This document shows positions 16,407 through 25,327 of a DNA stretch of 64,000 nt, in pieces. The notes under the pieces are model-generated. The model made no database searches. It was not told the DNA's origin and saw only the letters and a program-made list of their open reading frames with translations. Each line of letters begins with the position of its first letter. Position 1 is the stretch's first letter. Made by a program: the position numbers and the translations under genes. The stretch comes from Rhizobium sp. J15 (GTDB taxonomy: Bacteria > Pseudomonadota > Alphaproteobacteria > Rhizobiales > Rhizobiaceae), in contig NZ_NWSX01000001.1 in NCBI RefSeq assembly GCF_002531825.1, positions 62,001-126,000 on the forward strand. Direction: 5' to 3'.

Positions 16407-18053
16407 TTACTTGACCGGCTCGAGTGCGAGCAGGTTCAAGAGACGCGCCGGGTTCGTTCGCGAGATCGACGGATTGACGAAGGGGTTTTCCTTGGTCGAC
16501 CAGCCGGTGAAGCGCTTGGTGTTGTACTGATACCAGTTCGGATTGTTGAAGACCGGAATCATCGGCATGTTCTCAGCGACGATCCGCTGCGCCTTGTTCA
16601 TCGCTTCCTTCTGCTTGGCGAGATCCGCGGTATGCGTGAACTCGGTGACGAGTTTCTCGACATCAGGATTGAACCAGCGCTGCGCGGTGAAGCGGGTCTT
16701 GCCCTTGTCCGAAGAGCTGAAGGCGCGCTTGTAAGGGTAATAGGGCGAGGCCGATGCCGGCAGGCTGTTGATCGCCGCATCGAAGCTGCCGTTGATGAGG
16801 TTGCCGGTCCACACGGCCTCCTCGGGCGTTTCGATCTTGGCGTCGATGCCGACCGCCTGCATGCCTTCGACGGCGATGTTGACGGTGTCGACCCAGTCCG
16901 TCCAGGAGTTCGGGACGATGATCGAGAAGGAGATCTTGCTGCCGTCGGGATTGTCGCGGAAGCCGTCGCCATCCTTGTCCTTGTAGCCCGCCTCATCGAG
17001 CAGGGCTTTGGCGGCATCGGCGTCATAGGTCGCGAACTTGCCGAAATCGGCCTTGACGGACGGGTCCGCCCAGCTCTTGTAAAGCTCGCCCATCAGGCCG
17101 GGATCTTCGTTCAGCGTCGGATAGCCGTAGCCGGCGACGTCGATCATCGTCTTGCGGTCGAGCGCCATGCCGAGGGCACGGCGGAATTTTACGTCATTGA
17201 AGGCCTTCTTGTTGTTCTCGTTTGCCGTTTCCAGGTTGAACAGGAAGGCGACCATGCTGCTCGGCGAATACCAGTAGTGGAAGTGCTCCGGATCCTTGGA
17301 GACATAGACATTGTCGATATCGGGAATGAAGGAGACGCCCCAGTCGAGCGTGCCGTCGGCCGTTGCCGTCAGGATCTGGTTGTTGTCGGCGAGCTGCGGG
17401 AAGCGGATGCAATCGACCTTCAGATGGTCGTTGTCCCAATAATGCGGGTTGCGGCACTGATCGTAGGTCTGACCGGTGAAACGCGGCACTTCCGTCAGCG
17501 GGCCGCTGCCGACCGGGTTTTCGTTGGCGAAGGTGACAGGATCGGCGACGTCCTTCCAGACATGTTCGGGAACGATCGGCAGCTGCGAGATCTGCTCGGC
17601 GGCGAGCGAGCTCGGATTGGCGAGCGTGAAGCGCACCGTCTGGCCGTCGACGGCTTGGACTTCGGTAACGAAGGTCCAGATGCTGACGAAGTCGAGCGCC
17701 GGGAATTTCTTCAGGTAGTCATAGGTGAACTTGACGTCGGCTGCGGTCAGCGGCTTGCCGTCCGACCATTTCAGGTCCGGGCGCAGCTTGAATTCGATGC
17801 TCTTCAGGTCGTCGGAGAGTTTGAAGCTTTCGGCGAGACGATAGACCGGCTTGTTGCTGTCGAAGCGATTGAAAATGACCAGCGGCTCATAGATGAAATC
17901 GAGCGTCGACTGGCGCGCCGAGGTCTGGTTGAACGGATTGAAGTTGCGCACCCAGGTCGTCGCGGGTTCGATATTCGCCGTCAGGATCGTTTGCGCCATG
18001 GCGGAGCCGGATAGCAGTGTCAGGGCAGCGGCTGCTAGAAGATATTTTTTCAT
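16407..18053 (-). CDS. family-5 extracellular solute-binding protein
   Basis: The 548-residue protein has a Sec signal peptide (MKKYLLAAAALTLLSGSAMAQ, cleaved after AMA) and the SBP_bac_5 fold. Early motifs are WVRNFNPFNQTS and STLDFIYEPLVIFNR, with KSIEFKLRPDLKWSDGKPLTAADV near residue 90 and SGPLTEVPRF near residue 180. The NFNPF opening is reminiscent of cellobiose- and chitooligosaccharide-binding relatives of the dipeptide receptor. Together with the NagZ-like gene just upstream, this favours an oligosaccharide or muropeptide ligand over a plain peptide. That inference rests on context. Confidence 0.9.
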   Translation of the reverse strand: MKKYLLAAAALTLLSGSAMAQTILTANIEPATTWVRNFNPFNQTSARQSTLDFIYEPLVIFNRFDSNKPVYRLAESFKLSDDLKSIEFKLRPDLKWSDGKPLTAADVKFTYDYLKKFPALDFVSIWTFVTEVQAVDGQTVRFTLANPSSLAAEQISQLPIVPEHVWKDVADPVTFANENPVGSGPLTEVPRFTGQTYDQCRNPHYWDNDHLKVDCIRFPQLADNNQILTATADGTLDWGVSFIPDIDNVYVSKDPEHFHYWYSPSSMVAFLFNLETANENNKKAFNDVKFRRALGMALDRKTMIDVAGYGYPTLNEDPGLMGELYKSWADPSVKADFGKFATYDADAAKALLDEAGYKDKDGDGFRDNPDGSKISFSIIVPNSWTDWVDTVNIAVEGMQAVGIDAKIETPEEAVWTGNLINGSFDAAINSLPASASPYYPYKRAFSSSDKGKTRFTAQRWFNPDVEKLVTEFTHTADLAKQKEAMNKAQRIVAENMPMIPVFNNPNWYQYNTKRFTGWSTKENPFVNPSISRTNPARLLNLLALEPVK

Positions 18054-18097
18054 GTTCTATTCCCCTTTTTCTTATGCGGTGAGAGATGGCGCGCCGG

Positions 18098-19120
18098 TCA
18101 GGAGACCGATGCGCTGGCAAACATGTCTTCGACTTGGCGGTGGGCAGCGCGGACATCGATCTTGAGATTGCCGAGGCGAGCCTTGCCGGCGGCGATCCGC
18201 TTCAGGGCCGCGTCCGTCAGCGGGCGGGCGGCTTTCGCGGCAGCTTCGCTTTCGGGAATGTCGCCATGGCTGTGGAGCGCGATGTCGAAACCTGCGTCTA
18301 GCACTTGGCTGACGCGTTCCGGCAGCGTGCCGGAGAGCGACTCCATGAAAATGCAGTCGGAAATCAGCACGCCCTCATAACCCAGATCCTTGCGGATCAC
18401 GTCGTGCATGACGGGCGAGACGGAGGCCGGAAGTTCTGCGTCATAGGCCGAATAGACGACGTGGGCGACCATGGCCCAGGGCGTGTCCTTCAGGGCGACG
18501 AAGGGCTTGAAATCGGTAGCGGTCAGTGTCTCGCGGGAGGCGTCGACCACCGGACGCTCCTTGTGGGAGTCGAGCGTTGCGCGGCCATGCCCGGGAATAT
18601 GTTTCATCACGGGCATGTTGCCGGTTTCCAGCAGGCCGTCGACCACCTCGCGGCCGAGGGCGGCGATGACATCGGGATCCGGGCCGAATGAGCGGGCGCC
18701 GATGACCGCGCTCGTCGTCTCGAAGACGAGGTCGAGAACGGGTGAGCAGCCGCTGGAAAGACCGAGTTCCGTCATCATCGCGCCCATGGCCTGGGAGGAA
18801 AGGCGGAGCGCCTTTCTGCCGAGATCGAAATCGCGGCGGGCAAGTTCGGCGAACTGGCCGAAGCTGCGAAAGAGCGGCCAGGGGCCGGCATCGAGGTGCT
18901 GGACGCGCCCGCCTTCCTGGTCGGTGAAGACGGGCGCGTCGTCGCGGCCGACGGCTTCGCGGAAGCGTTCGATCAGCCGCCTCGTCTGTTCCGGCTCGCG
19001 CTGATTGCGCCGGCCGACGAAGAGGCCGAACGGATTGGTCTCCCGGAAGAGGGCGAATTCATCGTCTGAAATGACGGGACTGGGAAGGCCGACGAAGAGG
19101 GCGAGCGGGGTCGAGGACAA
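18098..19120 (-). CDS. GH3 beta-N-acetylhexosaminidase, NagZ-like
   Basis: The 340-residue protein has no signal peptide, so it is cytoplasmic. It shows the GH3 NagZ pattern: FTDQEGGRVQHL near residue 66, SGCSPVLDL, the flexible catalytic loop KHIPGHGRATLDSHKERP at 173-190 carrying the Asp-His pair region, and ISDCIFME with the presumed nucleophile Asp255. Family members remove N-acetylglucosamine from muropeptides or chito-oligomers. It starts at TTG 19120 with GGAG eight bases upstream. It lies between the acetyltransferase and the ABC importer genes in one operon, so it probably cleaves what the importer brings in. Confidence 0.88.
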   Translation of the reverse strand: MSSTPLALFVGLPSPVISDDEFALFRETNPFGLFVGRRNQREPEQTRRLIERFREAVGRDDAPVFTDQEGGRVQHLDAGPWPLFRSFGQFAELARRDFDLGRKALRLSSQAMGAMMTELGLSSGCSPVLDLVFETTSAVIGARSFGPDPDVIAALGREVVDGLLETGNMPVMKHIPGHGRATLDSHKERPVVDASRETLTATDFKPFVALKDTPWAMVAHVVYSAYDAELPASVSPVMHDVIRKDLGYEGVLISDCIFMESLSGTLPERVSQVLDAGFDIALHSHGDIPESEAAAKAARPLTDAALKRIAAGKARLGNLKIDVRAAHRQVEDMFASASVS

Positions 19121-19144
19121 TTCTGGTGCTCCGGTATCAGATGA

Positions 19145-19624
19145 TCATTTCGGCTTGCTTTTCAGCATGCCTTCGTAAATGCCCTTGTCGGGCGCGGGGA
19201 TGGCGATCGCGCCTGCGGTCCTGGCGTAGAAATCGACCGGGCCGGCGTCGCCGATGACGGCATAGACATGGCCGAGCGCCTTCATGGTCTGAAGGCAGGC
19301 GGAAAACAGGGCGAGCCCGATGCCCTTGCCGCGCGCTTCCGGGGCGACGCCGGTCGGACCGAAGAAGCCGCGTGCGGTGGTGTCGTAGCAGGCAAAGCCG
19401 AGCAGCTTGCCGTCTTCGACGGCGATCAGGCAGGCAACAGGCTGGCGGCAAAAGGCGACGGCGACTTCGCTCGCCCAGTTCTCGCTGAACTGTTCGCGAA
19501 CCCAGCCGACGACGAGATGCAGTTCCGGAGGAAGAGCCGGACGGAGCGAGGCGCCGACGATATCGGCCCGTTCTTTCAGTTCGGCGAGCTTGGCGGAATA
19601 TAAGCTCACAAGCAGGTCCGGCAC
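19145..19624 (-). CDS. GNAT family N-acetyltransferase
   Basis: This is the first gene of the seven-gene importer operon. GTG 19624 is chosen because GGAGGAG precedes it at proper spacing; a TTG at 19639 overlaps that ribosome site. The protein (about 159 residues) has acetyl-CoA motif A, GVAPEARGKGIGLALFSACL, a preceding strand LLGFACYDTTARGFFGPTG and a C-terminal VDFYARTAGAI strand. The substrate is unknown. Its position with a NagZ-like enzyme suggests an amino sugar, amino acid or antibiotic-like amine. A palindrome at 19643-19658 lies just upstream. Confidence 0.82.
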   Translation of the reverse strand: MPDLLVSLYSAKLAELKERADIVGASLRPALPPELHLVVGWVREQFSENWASEVAVAFCRQPVACLIAVEDGKLLGFACYDTTARGFFGPTGVAPEARGKGIGLALFSACLQTMKALGHVYAVIGDAGPVDFYARTAGAIAIPAPDKGIYEGMLKSKPK

Positions 19625-19642
19625 CTGTCTCTCCTCCAATTA

Positions 19643-19658
19643 TTCCGTTATTACGGAA
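19643..19658. promoter_or_regulatory. 16-bp palindrome before the importer/NagZ operon
   Basis: Perfect arms TTCCGT/ACGGAA surround TATT, 18 bp upstream of the first gene of the operon. No regulator gene is adjacent, so the presumed repressor is coded elsewhere. Confidence 0.55.
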
Positions 19659-19779
19659 CTTATCCCCTTTTAGTGTTATAGACTTGGCCATCTGGTCGGG
19701 CTTGTCAACAGGGATTTTCAGATAGGCAGTGCGCTCGGTCCCGGCAGCTTCGCTTCAGCACCGTCCGAGCGCACGAACG

Positions 19780-19809
19780 AAAACGGCCCGGGGAGGCCGG
19801 GCCGTTTTT
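19780..19809 (-). terminator. rho-independent terminator after thiMED
   Basis: A 12-bp perfect stem (AAAACGGCCCGG paired with CCGGGCCGTTTT) has a GGAGG loop and flanking T and A runs. It lies 42 bp after the thiD stop and before the next minus-strand operon, so it separates the two units. The T-run is longer on the plus strand, so it may be bidirectional. Confidence 0.8.
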
Positions 19810-19851
19810 CTCGCGTAATCCTGATGCCTGCGCCGCTTTCGGCGAGATCGG

Positions 19852-20661
19852 TTATTCCCCGTGCTTCCAAAGCGCGTGAAAATGCTGCACCGGGCCGTGG
19901 CCGGAGCCGACGGTGAGGCTGCCGGCGGCGGCGACCGCATCGGCGAGATAATCCTTCGCAATGGCGACGGCCTGCTCGGCCGAGGCGCCCTTGGCAAGCT
20001 CGGCCGCCAGCGCACTGGAGAGCGTGCAGCCGGTGCCGTGCGTATTCTTGGTCGGCACGCGCCTCGCCTCGAACCAGTGCAGGCCGCCGGCCGTGGCAAG
20101 CACGTCGGGGCTCTCATCGCTGTCGAGATGGCCCCCTTTGACCAGCACGGCGGCGGGGCCGAGCGCGCGCAGCTGCTCGGCCTGTGCCGCCATCTCTTCG
20201 CGACTGCTTGCGACCGGCTGGTGCAGCAGCGCTGCGGCTTCGGGCAGGTTCGGCGTGAGGAGGGTTGCGAGCGGCAGCAGCCGGCGGGTCAGCACGTCGA
20301 CCGCTTCGGGCGCAAGCAGGGCGGCACCGCCCTTGGCGATCATGACGGGATCGATAACGATGGGAATGCCGCGCCGGTCTGCGAGGGCTGCTGCGACGGC
20401 TTCGGCGATCCCGGCATTGGCGATCATGCCGATCTTGACCGCGTCGACGCGCACATCGGCAAAGACGGCATCGATCTGGTCTGCGACGAATTGCGGCGGC
20501 ACCAGATGCACGCCGCTCACCCCTTGCGTGTTCTGCGCCGTCAGCGCCGTCAACACCGCCATGCCATAGACGCCGCGGGCGGAAAAGGCCTTGAGGTCGG
20601 CCTGGATGCCGGCCCCGCCCGAGGGATCGGAGCCGGCGATGGAAAGAACGTTGCGGATCAT
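19852..20661 (-). CDS. thiD: hydroxymethylpyrimidine/phosphomethylpyrimidine kinase ThiD
   Basis: The 269-residue ribokinase-fold kinase phosphorylates HMP and HMP-phosphate to give HMP-PP for thiamine synthesis. Visible marks are the N-terminal SIAGSDPSGGAGIQADLKAFSARG, MAVLTALTAQNTQGV, VKIGMIANAGIAEAV, VIDPVMIAKGGAALL and the catalytic THGTGCTLSSALAAELAKG near residue 210 with the anion hole and catalytic Asp region. Its ATG overlaps the thiE stop by 4 bp. It is the last gene of thiM-thiE-thiD under a TPP riboswitch, and a strong terminator follows. Confidence 0.95.
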   Translation of the reverse strand: MIRNVLSIAGSDPSGGAGIQADLKAFSARGVYGMAVLTALTAQNTQGVSGVHLVPPQFVADQIDAVFADVRVDAVKIGMIANAGIAEAVAAALADRRGIPIVIDPVMIAKGGAALLAPEAVDVLTRRLLPLATLLTPNLPEAAALLHQPVASSREEMAAQAEQLRALGPAAVLVKGGHLDSDESPDVLATAGGLHWFEARRVPTKNTHGTGCTLSSALAAELAKGASAEQAVAIAKDYLADAVAAAGSLTVGSGHGPVQHFHALWKHGE

Positions 20662-21293
20662 GGGCGGACCTTTCGGATTTCTGCGGCGATGCGGCGCGTT
20701 GCCGCTTCAGGGTCGGGCGCGCCGCAGATTGCGGAAACGACGGCAAGCCCCTTGGCGCCTGCGGCAAACACATCTGCCACATGTTCCGCCTTGAGCCCGC
20801 CGATGGCGACCGACGGCACCGGTGAGGACTGTACCAGCCTGGCAAGCCCGTCAAAACCGATCGGCTGCTTGTGGTCGGCCTTGGTCGGTGTCGCAAACAC
20901 CGGTCCGACGCCGGCATAATCGACGATATCGTGATCGACGGCGCCGGCGAGCTGCGCGGTCTCGACCGACAGGCCGAGGATCATGCCGGGGCCGATCATC
21001 TGCCGCGCCGTGCGCGCATCCATGTCGTCCTGGCCGATATGCAGGCCGTCGGCACCGATGGCGATTGCCGCTTCGACGTCATCATTGACGATGAGGAGGG
21101 CGCCTGTGCCGTCGAGCACTTGTTTCAAGGCCCGGCCGGTTTCGATCATTCTCGTTGTGCCCGCATGTTTGTCACGCAGCTGCACCATCGTCGCGCCGCC
21201 GGCAGCGGCAAGGCGCGCCGTCTCGACCATGCCGATCCCGGCGCAGAGATCGGGATCGAGGACGAGATAGAGCGAGAGGTCGAAGCGCTTCAT
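20658..21293 (-). CDS. thiE: thiamine-phosphate synthase ThiE
   Basis: The 211-residue TIM-barrel enzyme joins HMP-PP and hydroxyethylthiazole phosphate to thiamine phosphate. Marks are YLVLDPDLC at the N-terminus, AAGGATMVQLRDKHAGTTRMI with the Gln-Leu-Arg-Asp-Lys phosphate site, LLIVNDDVEAAIAIGADGLHIGQDDMDARTAR with NDD, LGLSVETAQ, DYAGVGPVFATPTKADH and VAIGGLKAEHVADVFAAGAKGLAVVSAI. It overlaps thiM and thiD by 4 bp on each side, so the three genes are translationally coupled. Confidence 0.95.
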   Translation of the reverse strand: MKRFDLSLYLVLDPDLCAGIGMVETARLAAAGGATMVQLRDKHAGTTRMIETGRALKQVLDGTGALLIVNDDVEAAIAIGADGLHIGQDDMDARTARQMIGPGMILGLSVETAQLAGAVDHDIVDYAGVGPVFATPTKADHKQPIGFDGLARLVQSSPVPSVAIGGLKAEHVADVFAAGAKGLAVVSAICGAPDPEAATRRIAAEIRKVRP

Positions 21294-22087
21294 ACGACCG
21301 ATACCCTTGCCCTGGCGTCGAGCGTTTCGGCATCGATCGCGGCGAGCGCATCGAGGAAGCGCCAGGAGAAGGAGCCCGGGCCGGCAGCGCCCAGCGCCGC
21401 ATCTTCGCCGGCGACGGCAAAGGTTGCGAGGGCGGCGACCGTCGCGCCGAAGAGATCCTCGGGCGCGGTCGCGGCGAAGGCGCCGACGAGGCAGGTGAGC
21501 GAGCAGCCGAGCGCGGTGACCTGCGGCATCAGGGCAGAGCCGCCTGCGATCCGCACGGCCCTTTGACCGTCGGTGACGAAATCCACCGCGCCGGTGACGG
21601 CAACGATCGACTGCTGCCGTTCCGCCAGCCGCCGCGCCGAATCCTCCGCCTGCTCGACCGGATCACGGCTGTCGACGCCCTGGCCGCGGCTCTCTCCGCC
21701 GGCAAGCGCGATGATCTCGGACGCATTGCCGCGAATGATCGTGGGCTTGAGCGCGAGGAGATCGGCGGCCGCATTGCGGCGGAAGGCGGTGGCGTAATGC
21801 GCGACCGGATCGAGCACCCAGGGTTTTCCGGCTGCGTTCGCCGCCTTGGCAGCCGCCTGCATGCCTTCGATCCATTGGGGCGAAAGCGTGCCGATATTGA
21901 TGGTCAATGCGTTTGCAATGGCGGCGAATTCGCCGGCTTCTTCCGCAGCATGCACCATGGCCGGCGAGGCGCCGGCGGCGAGCAGGACGTTTGCCGCAAT
22001 GTTCATGGCAACGTAATTGGTGATGCACTGAACGAGCGGCGGCTTTTCGCGCATCGCCTTCAGCATTGCTCCCGACGTGGTCTTCAT
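21290..22087 (-). CDS. thiM: hydroxyethylthiazole kinase ThiM
   Basis: The 265-residue kinase phosphorylates 4-methyl-5-hydroxyethylthiazole. It shows PLVQCITNYVAMNIAANVLLAAGASPAMVHAAEE near the N-terminus, LTINIGTLSPQWIEGM, PWVLDPVAHYAT, IIRGNASEIIALAG, VAVTGAVDFVTDG and VTALGCSLTCLVGAFAA with the catalytic Cys near residue 195. It is the first gene after the TPP riboswitch. With thiE and thiD it forms the salvage route known in rhizobia, so the cell can use external thiazole and HMP. No de novo genes (thiC, thiO, thiG) are in this window. Confidence 0.95.
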   Translation of the reverse strand: MKTTSGAMLKAMREKPPLVQCITNYVAMNIAANVLLAAGASPAMVHAAEEAGEFAAIANALTINIGTLSPQWIEGMQAAAKAANAAGKPWVLDPVAHYATAFRRNAAADLLALKPTIIRGNASEIIALAGGESRGQGVDSRDPVEQAEDSARRLAERQQSIVAVTGAVDFVTDGQRAVRIAGGSALMPQVTALGCSLTCLVGAFAATAPEDLFGATVAALATFAVAGEDAALGAAGPGSFSWRFLDALAAIDAETLDARARVSVV

Positions 22088-22154
22088 CTGCTGTTGCCCC
22101 TTTCAGGCGGGGGCAGGGCACGGGGCGGTTCATGCGGGCAAGGCCCAACCCCGA

Positions 22155-22232
22155 GCGACTCCCTCCGCCGGCATGATCCGGTTCAGGTTCGAAGGGTGCT
22201 TCTCAGCCCGCCTGCCGGCGGACGCCCCTGTC
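22155..22232 (-). promoter_or_regulatory. TPP riboswitch (THI element)
   Basis: On the minus strand the conserved order is present: ACAGGGGCG, a GC-rich variable stem, GGCTGAGA, the ACCCTTCGAACCTGA segment, CCGGATCATGCCGGCG and GGGAGTCGC. These match the THI-box core that binds thiamine pyrophosphate. It lies about 70 bp upstream of thiM and should reduce thiMED expression when TPP is ample, most probably by hiding the ribosome site. Confidence 0.95.
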
Positions 22233-22325
22233 TCTCATCGGGTTTGTTTTTGCAGAGAACGGGGCGCATGTCACCCCGAAAACGACAATTCTGCGAAGCG
22301 CGCGGTGCGGTCAGATCGAAGACGA

Positions 22326-23651
22326 TCAGCCGACGATGTTTGCCAGCAGCCGGCCGACCTCCTCATTCGCGACATTGTTATGGGCATCCGACGCCGCAGT
22401 CTTGATGATGTATTTGTCCGCCAGGAAGGTGTTCACCTTGCCGGCTTTCGGCGCGAAGACGGCATCCGCATCGTCCTCGACCGCCTGCCCAGCCTTCAGG
22501 TGCTGAGGACCGTTCGCCCCCATCGCGCCGAATTCGTCGTTGGCATCGCCAATGCTCTTGGCGATGTCGCGCGACAGGCGCGAGGCCAGCGCATAGGCAA
22601 GCGTGCAGGCGAGATCGTTATGGGTATGGGTGACGCAGATCGGGCCGGTCGGCTTGCCGACCACATCCGGAAAGGCGCCGGCGAGGCCCGGCTTGATCTC
22701 CTTGGCGAAACCATTGTGCGAGAAGGCGCCCTGCAGCAAGGTGAGCGAGAAGAATTCCAGCTTCGGAACGGGGGCGAGCTTGTTCGCCGCCGCCGAAACC
22801 AGCCGGGCGCCGAAGCTGTGCCCGACGAGATGCAGCCGGATCGGCTGCTGCAGCACGAGTTTCGACAGCACGTTCTTGGTCAGTGCCTCACCGACGACGC
22901 CGGCGCGTTTCTTCATTTCGTAATAGGTGAGCTGGTTCAGGAAACGCGCTACCGCCGCTCTCGGGCCGGAGATCAGGCCCGAGACGAAGTCGCCGAGACC
23001 CTGCGCCTTGCCGACCGAGCTTTCGAGACTGAAGGTCGGCGGCGGGACGAGACCTTCCATCAGCACCTTGGCGCTATTGGCATCTTCCGTCGCAAGCGCG
23101 ATCGGTTCGGCATCCGCCTTGAGTTCCGTATCGGATCGGGAAGAGCCGATCGCCGCCTTGCCTTGTCTGACGAGGAAAAGCGACGTCGTTTCATCGAGCG
23201 TTTCGGCTGCGGCTCGCGCCTTTTCGGCCGTGGCGGTGCCGTCCGCGCCGAAGAGATCCTCGAAATCGGCCAGCACCTCCTTAAAAGCCTCGTCGTCGAG
23301 ATCCTCGACCGGTGCCGCTGCCCCGTCGGCCGCCTGGGCGCCGCCGCCTGAGGCCACCAGCGTTTCCGTGTCGAAATCCGTCCGATAGGCCTTGGCCGGC
23401 CAGACGATGCCGGCAACGACGGTGCGGCGCGCCTTGTCGGGCGTCAGTTTCTTGCAGGCGTTGGCCCAGAGCGTTCCATAGAGCGTGCGGGCATCGTCCT
23501 TGGTGTTCTTCCAGCCGTGCGAGATGACCACGAGATCGGTCATGCCGGGCTGGTTCAGCAGGGCGGCGAGTTTCTCCGTCAGCGCGGGATCGATCGCGCC
23601 GTCCTTGTCGAATTCGAGCCATAGGAGTGGCGAGGGTCCAAGCGTGTCCAT
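22326..23651 (-). CDS. alpha/beta-hydrolase-like protein paired with a subtilase
   Basis: The 441-residue protein has no signal peptide or membrane segment. It has an alpha/beta-hydrolase outline: VVISHGWKNTKDDARTLY (residues 41-58, like an HG oxyanion strand), TVVAGIVWPAKAY, a large insertion rich in Ala, Glu and Asp (about 100-200), and the nucleophile elbow LHLVGHSFGARLVSAAA with Ser279. Later HTHNDLACTLAYALASRLSRD may carry the catalytic His. Lipase or esterase activity is inferred; the substrate is unknown. It starts 8 bp after the stop of a subtilase gene, so the two are almost certainly co-expressed as a pair. Confidence 0.7.
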   Translation of the reverse strand: MDTLGPSPLLWLEFDKDGAIDPALTEKLAALLNQPGMTDLVVISHGWKNTKDDARTLYGTLWANACKKLTPDKARRTVVAGIVWPAKAYRTDFDTETLVASGGGAQAADGAAAPVEDLDDEAFKEVLADFEDLFGADGTATAEKARAAAETLDETTSLFLVRQGKAAIGSSRSDTELKADAEPIALATEDANSAKVLMEGLVPPPTFSLESSVGKAQGLGDFVSGLISGPRAAVARFLNQLTYYEMKKRAGVVGEALTKNVLSKLVLQQPIRLHLVGHSFGARLVSAAANKLAPVPKLEFFSLTLLQGAFSHNGFAKEIKPGLAGAFPDVVGKPTGPICVTHTHNDLACTLAYALASRLSRDIAKSIGDANDEFGAMGANGPQHLKAGQAVEDDADAVFAPKAGKVNTFLADKYIIKTAASDAHNNVANEEVGRLLANIVG

Positions 23652-23659
23652 GTGTCCTC

Positions 23660-25327
23660 CTACACAGCTTGCAGTGTTCGCATCAGATCGAGCAGGCCGG
23701 CGCCCTGAAACTCCGGCCGGCGCTTGAGGTCGGTCGCAGCGCCGACGAAGATTTCCTTGACGCGCTCCGGCTGGCCGAGAAACTCACGCCGGACGGACAG
23801 GAAGGCGGCGATCGCGCCGGAAACATGCGGTGTCGCCATGCTCGTGCCGGTATCCTCCCGGAACGGCGCTTCATTCGGTTTGTCGCGGTCTGGGAGCGCG
23901 CAGGAGACGATGCGCTCGCCGGGGGCGACGAGATCCGGCTTCATGCGCCCGTCGGCCGTCGGTCCCTTCGAGGAGAAATAGGAGACGCCATAGGTGTGCG
24001 GCATGTCGCGATGCGTCGAGCCGACAGTGATGGCAAGCGCGGCATTGCCGGGATCCATGATCGTGCCGACATGGGCGGCGCGCTCCGGCGCTCCGGAAAA
24101 TTGTGTCACCGTGCCGTAGCCGGCATTGCCGGCCGCGACCACCACACAGACGCCCGAGCGGACGAGCCTGTTGACCTCGACGCAAAGCGGGCTTTGCCCG
24201 GCGGCGAACCACACCGGGTTGAAGGGATAGCCGAGGCTCAGATTGAGCCCATGGATCTTGATGTTGCGGCCGTAATCATTCGAGCGCTGGACGTAATTGA
24301 TCGCGGCGAGCAGATTGCTGAGCTTGCCCTGCTTGTCGTTGACCAGCACCTTCAGGCTCATCAGCTTGCAATGCGGCGCCATGCCTGAAATTACGCCCTC
24401 ATGCTCCTCGGTGATCTTGGACTTCGTATCGTCCTCCTTGCGTATTTCCGAGGTGACCGAGATCTTCTTTATTCCGCTTGTCTTCGGGACTTCCTTCAGG
24501 GACGTCCGGCCCGCGATGATGCCGGCGACATGGGTCCCATGGCCGGCGGCGTCGGTCAGCGCGGTCTTCGGCGCCGATGCCGGATCGGGATTGTCCGAGG
24601 TAAAATCCCAGTGGCTGAGGCCATCCGGCAGCTCGAGCGTCTTCAACGTCGAGAAATGCGGATGCGTCTCGTCGATGCCGGTATCGGCCACGGCCCAGAC
24701 GATGCCTTTTCCGCTGGCCGCGAAGGAGGCCTGCGCCGCGTCGCCCTTGATCGTCCGGACCGATTCATAGACGCAGCGATAGATCTCGTGGTCGTGCCAG
24801 ATCTTGTAGACGAGCGGGATCTGTTTCCGCTTCTCGCCGCCCTTGGTCTTTTCATCACCGCTGCCGGGCATCGCCCAGGTGGACAGCCGTCCGATGGCTT
24901 GCCGGGTGAGGGTCGCGAAAACATAGCTGTCGGTCCAGAGCGACTTGGCGGCGATCCGGCTGCCGTTCGAGAATATCTGCGAGAGATCGAGCTTGATATC
25001 ATCAGAGATCGCAGGCATGCCGAGCGGCGGCGCCATGCCGAAGCGGCGTAGATTGTTGCTCTCGTCCGTCGCGCCGATCCTATCGAGATGCAACAGATAG
25101 GCCTCGAACAAGAGCTGCCGCGCCGCCGTCACGCCGCCCGGAAAATCGCGGTTGAACTCGATAACGACATCGAAGCTTTCCGGCGCCTTGCCGGCCCTCT
25201 TCGGCTGATCCGGATCGCCTTTCATAAAGGACGAGAGATCGCCGCCGATTCGGGTCTTCACCAGGTTTTCCCGGATGCTGTCGTCGGGTTCTGTCGGGGG
25301 CTCGGGCGGTCGTTGCCGTTTCGCCAT
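23660..25327 (-). CDS. leaderless S8 (subtilisin-like) serine peptidase
   Basis: The 555-residue protein carries the S8 triad: Asp215 in WAVADTGIDETHPHF, His263 in DAAGHGTHVAGI and Ser496 in EDTGTSMATPHVSGA, with the oxyanion Asn401 in VVAAGNAGYG. There is no signal peptide; the start is MAKRQRPPEPPTEPDD. About 200 residues precede the catalytic domain and look unlike the usual I9 propeptide. It is therefore predicted to act in the cytoplasm unless exported by an unusual route. It heads a two-gene unit with the alpha/beta hydrolase. A 17-bp inverted repeat lies 53 bp upstream. Confidence 0.88.
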   Translation of the reverse strand: MAKRQRPPEPPTEPDDSIRENLVKTRIGGDLSSFMKGDPDQPKRAGKAPESFDVVIEFNRDFPGGVTAARQLLFEAYLLHLDRIGATDESNNLRRFGMAPPLGMPAISDDIKLDLSQIFSNGSRIAAKSLWTDSYVFATLTRQAIGRLSTWAMPGSGDEKTKGGEKRKQIPLVYKIWHDHEIYRCVYESVRTIKGDAAQASFAASGKGIVWAVADTGIDETHPHFSTLKTLELPDGLSHWDFTSDNPDPASAPKTALTDAAGHGTHVAGIIAGRTSLKEVPKTSGIKKISVTSEIRKEDDTKSKITEEHEGVISGMAPHCKLMSLKVLVNDKQGKLSNLLAAINYVQRSNDYGRNIKIHGLNLSLGYPFNPVWFAAGQSPLCVEVNRLVRSGVCVVVAAGNAGYGTVTQFSGAPERAAHVGTIMDPGNAALAITVGSTHRDMPHTYGVSYFSSKGPTADGRMKPDLVAPGERIVSCALPDRDKPNEAPFREDTGTSMATPHVSGAIAAFLSVRREFLGQPERVKEIFVGAATDLKRRPEFQGAGLLDLMRTLQAV

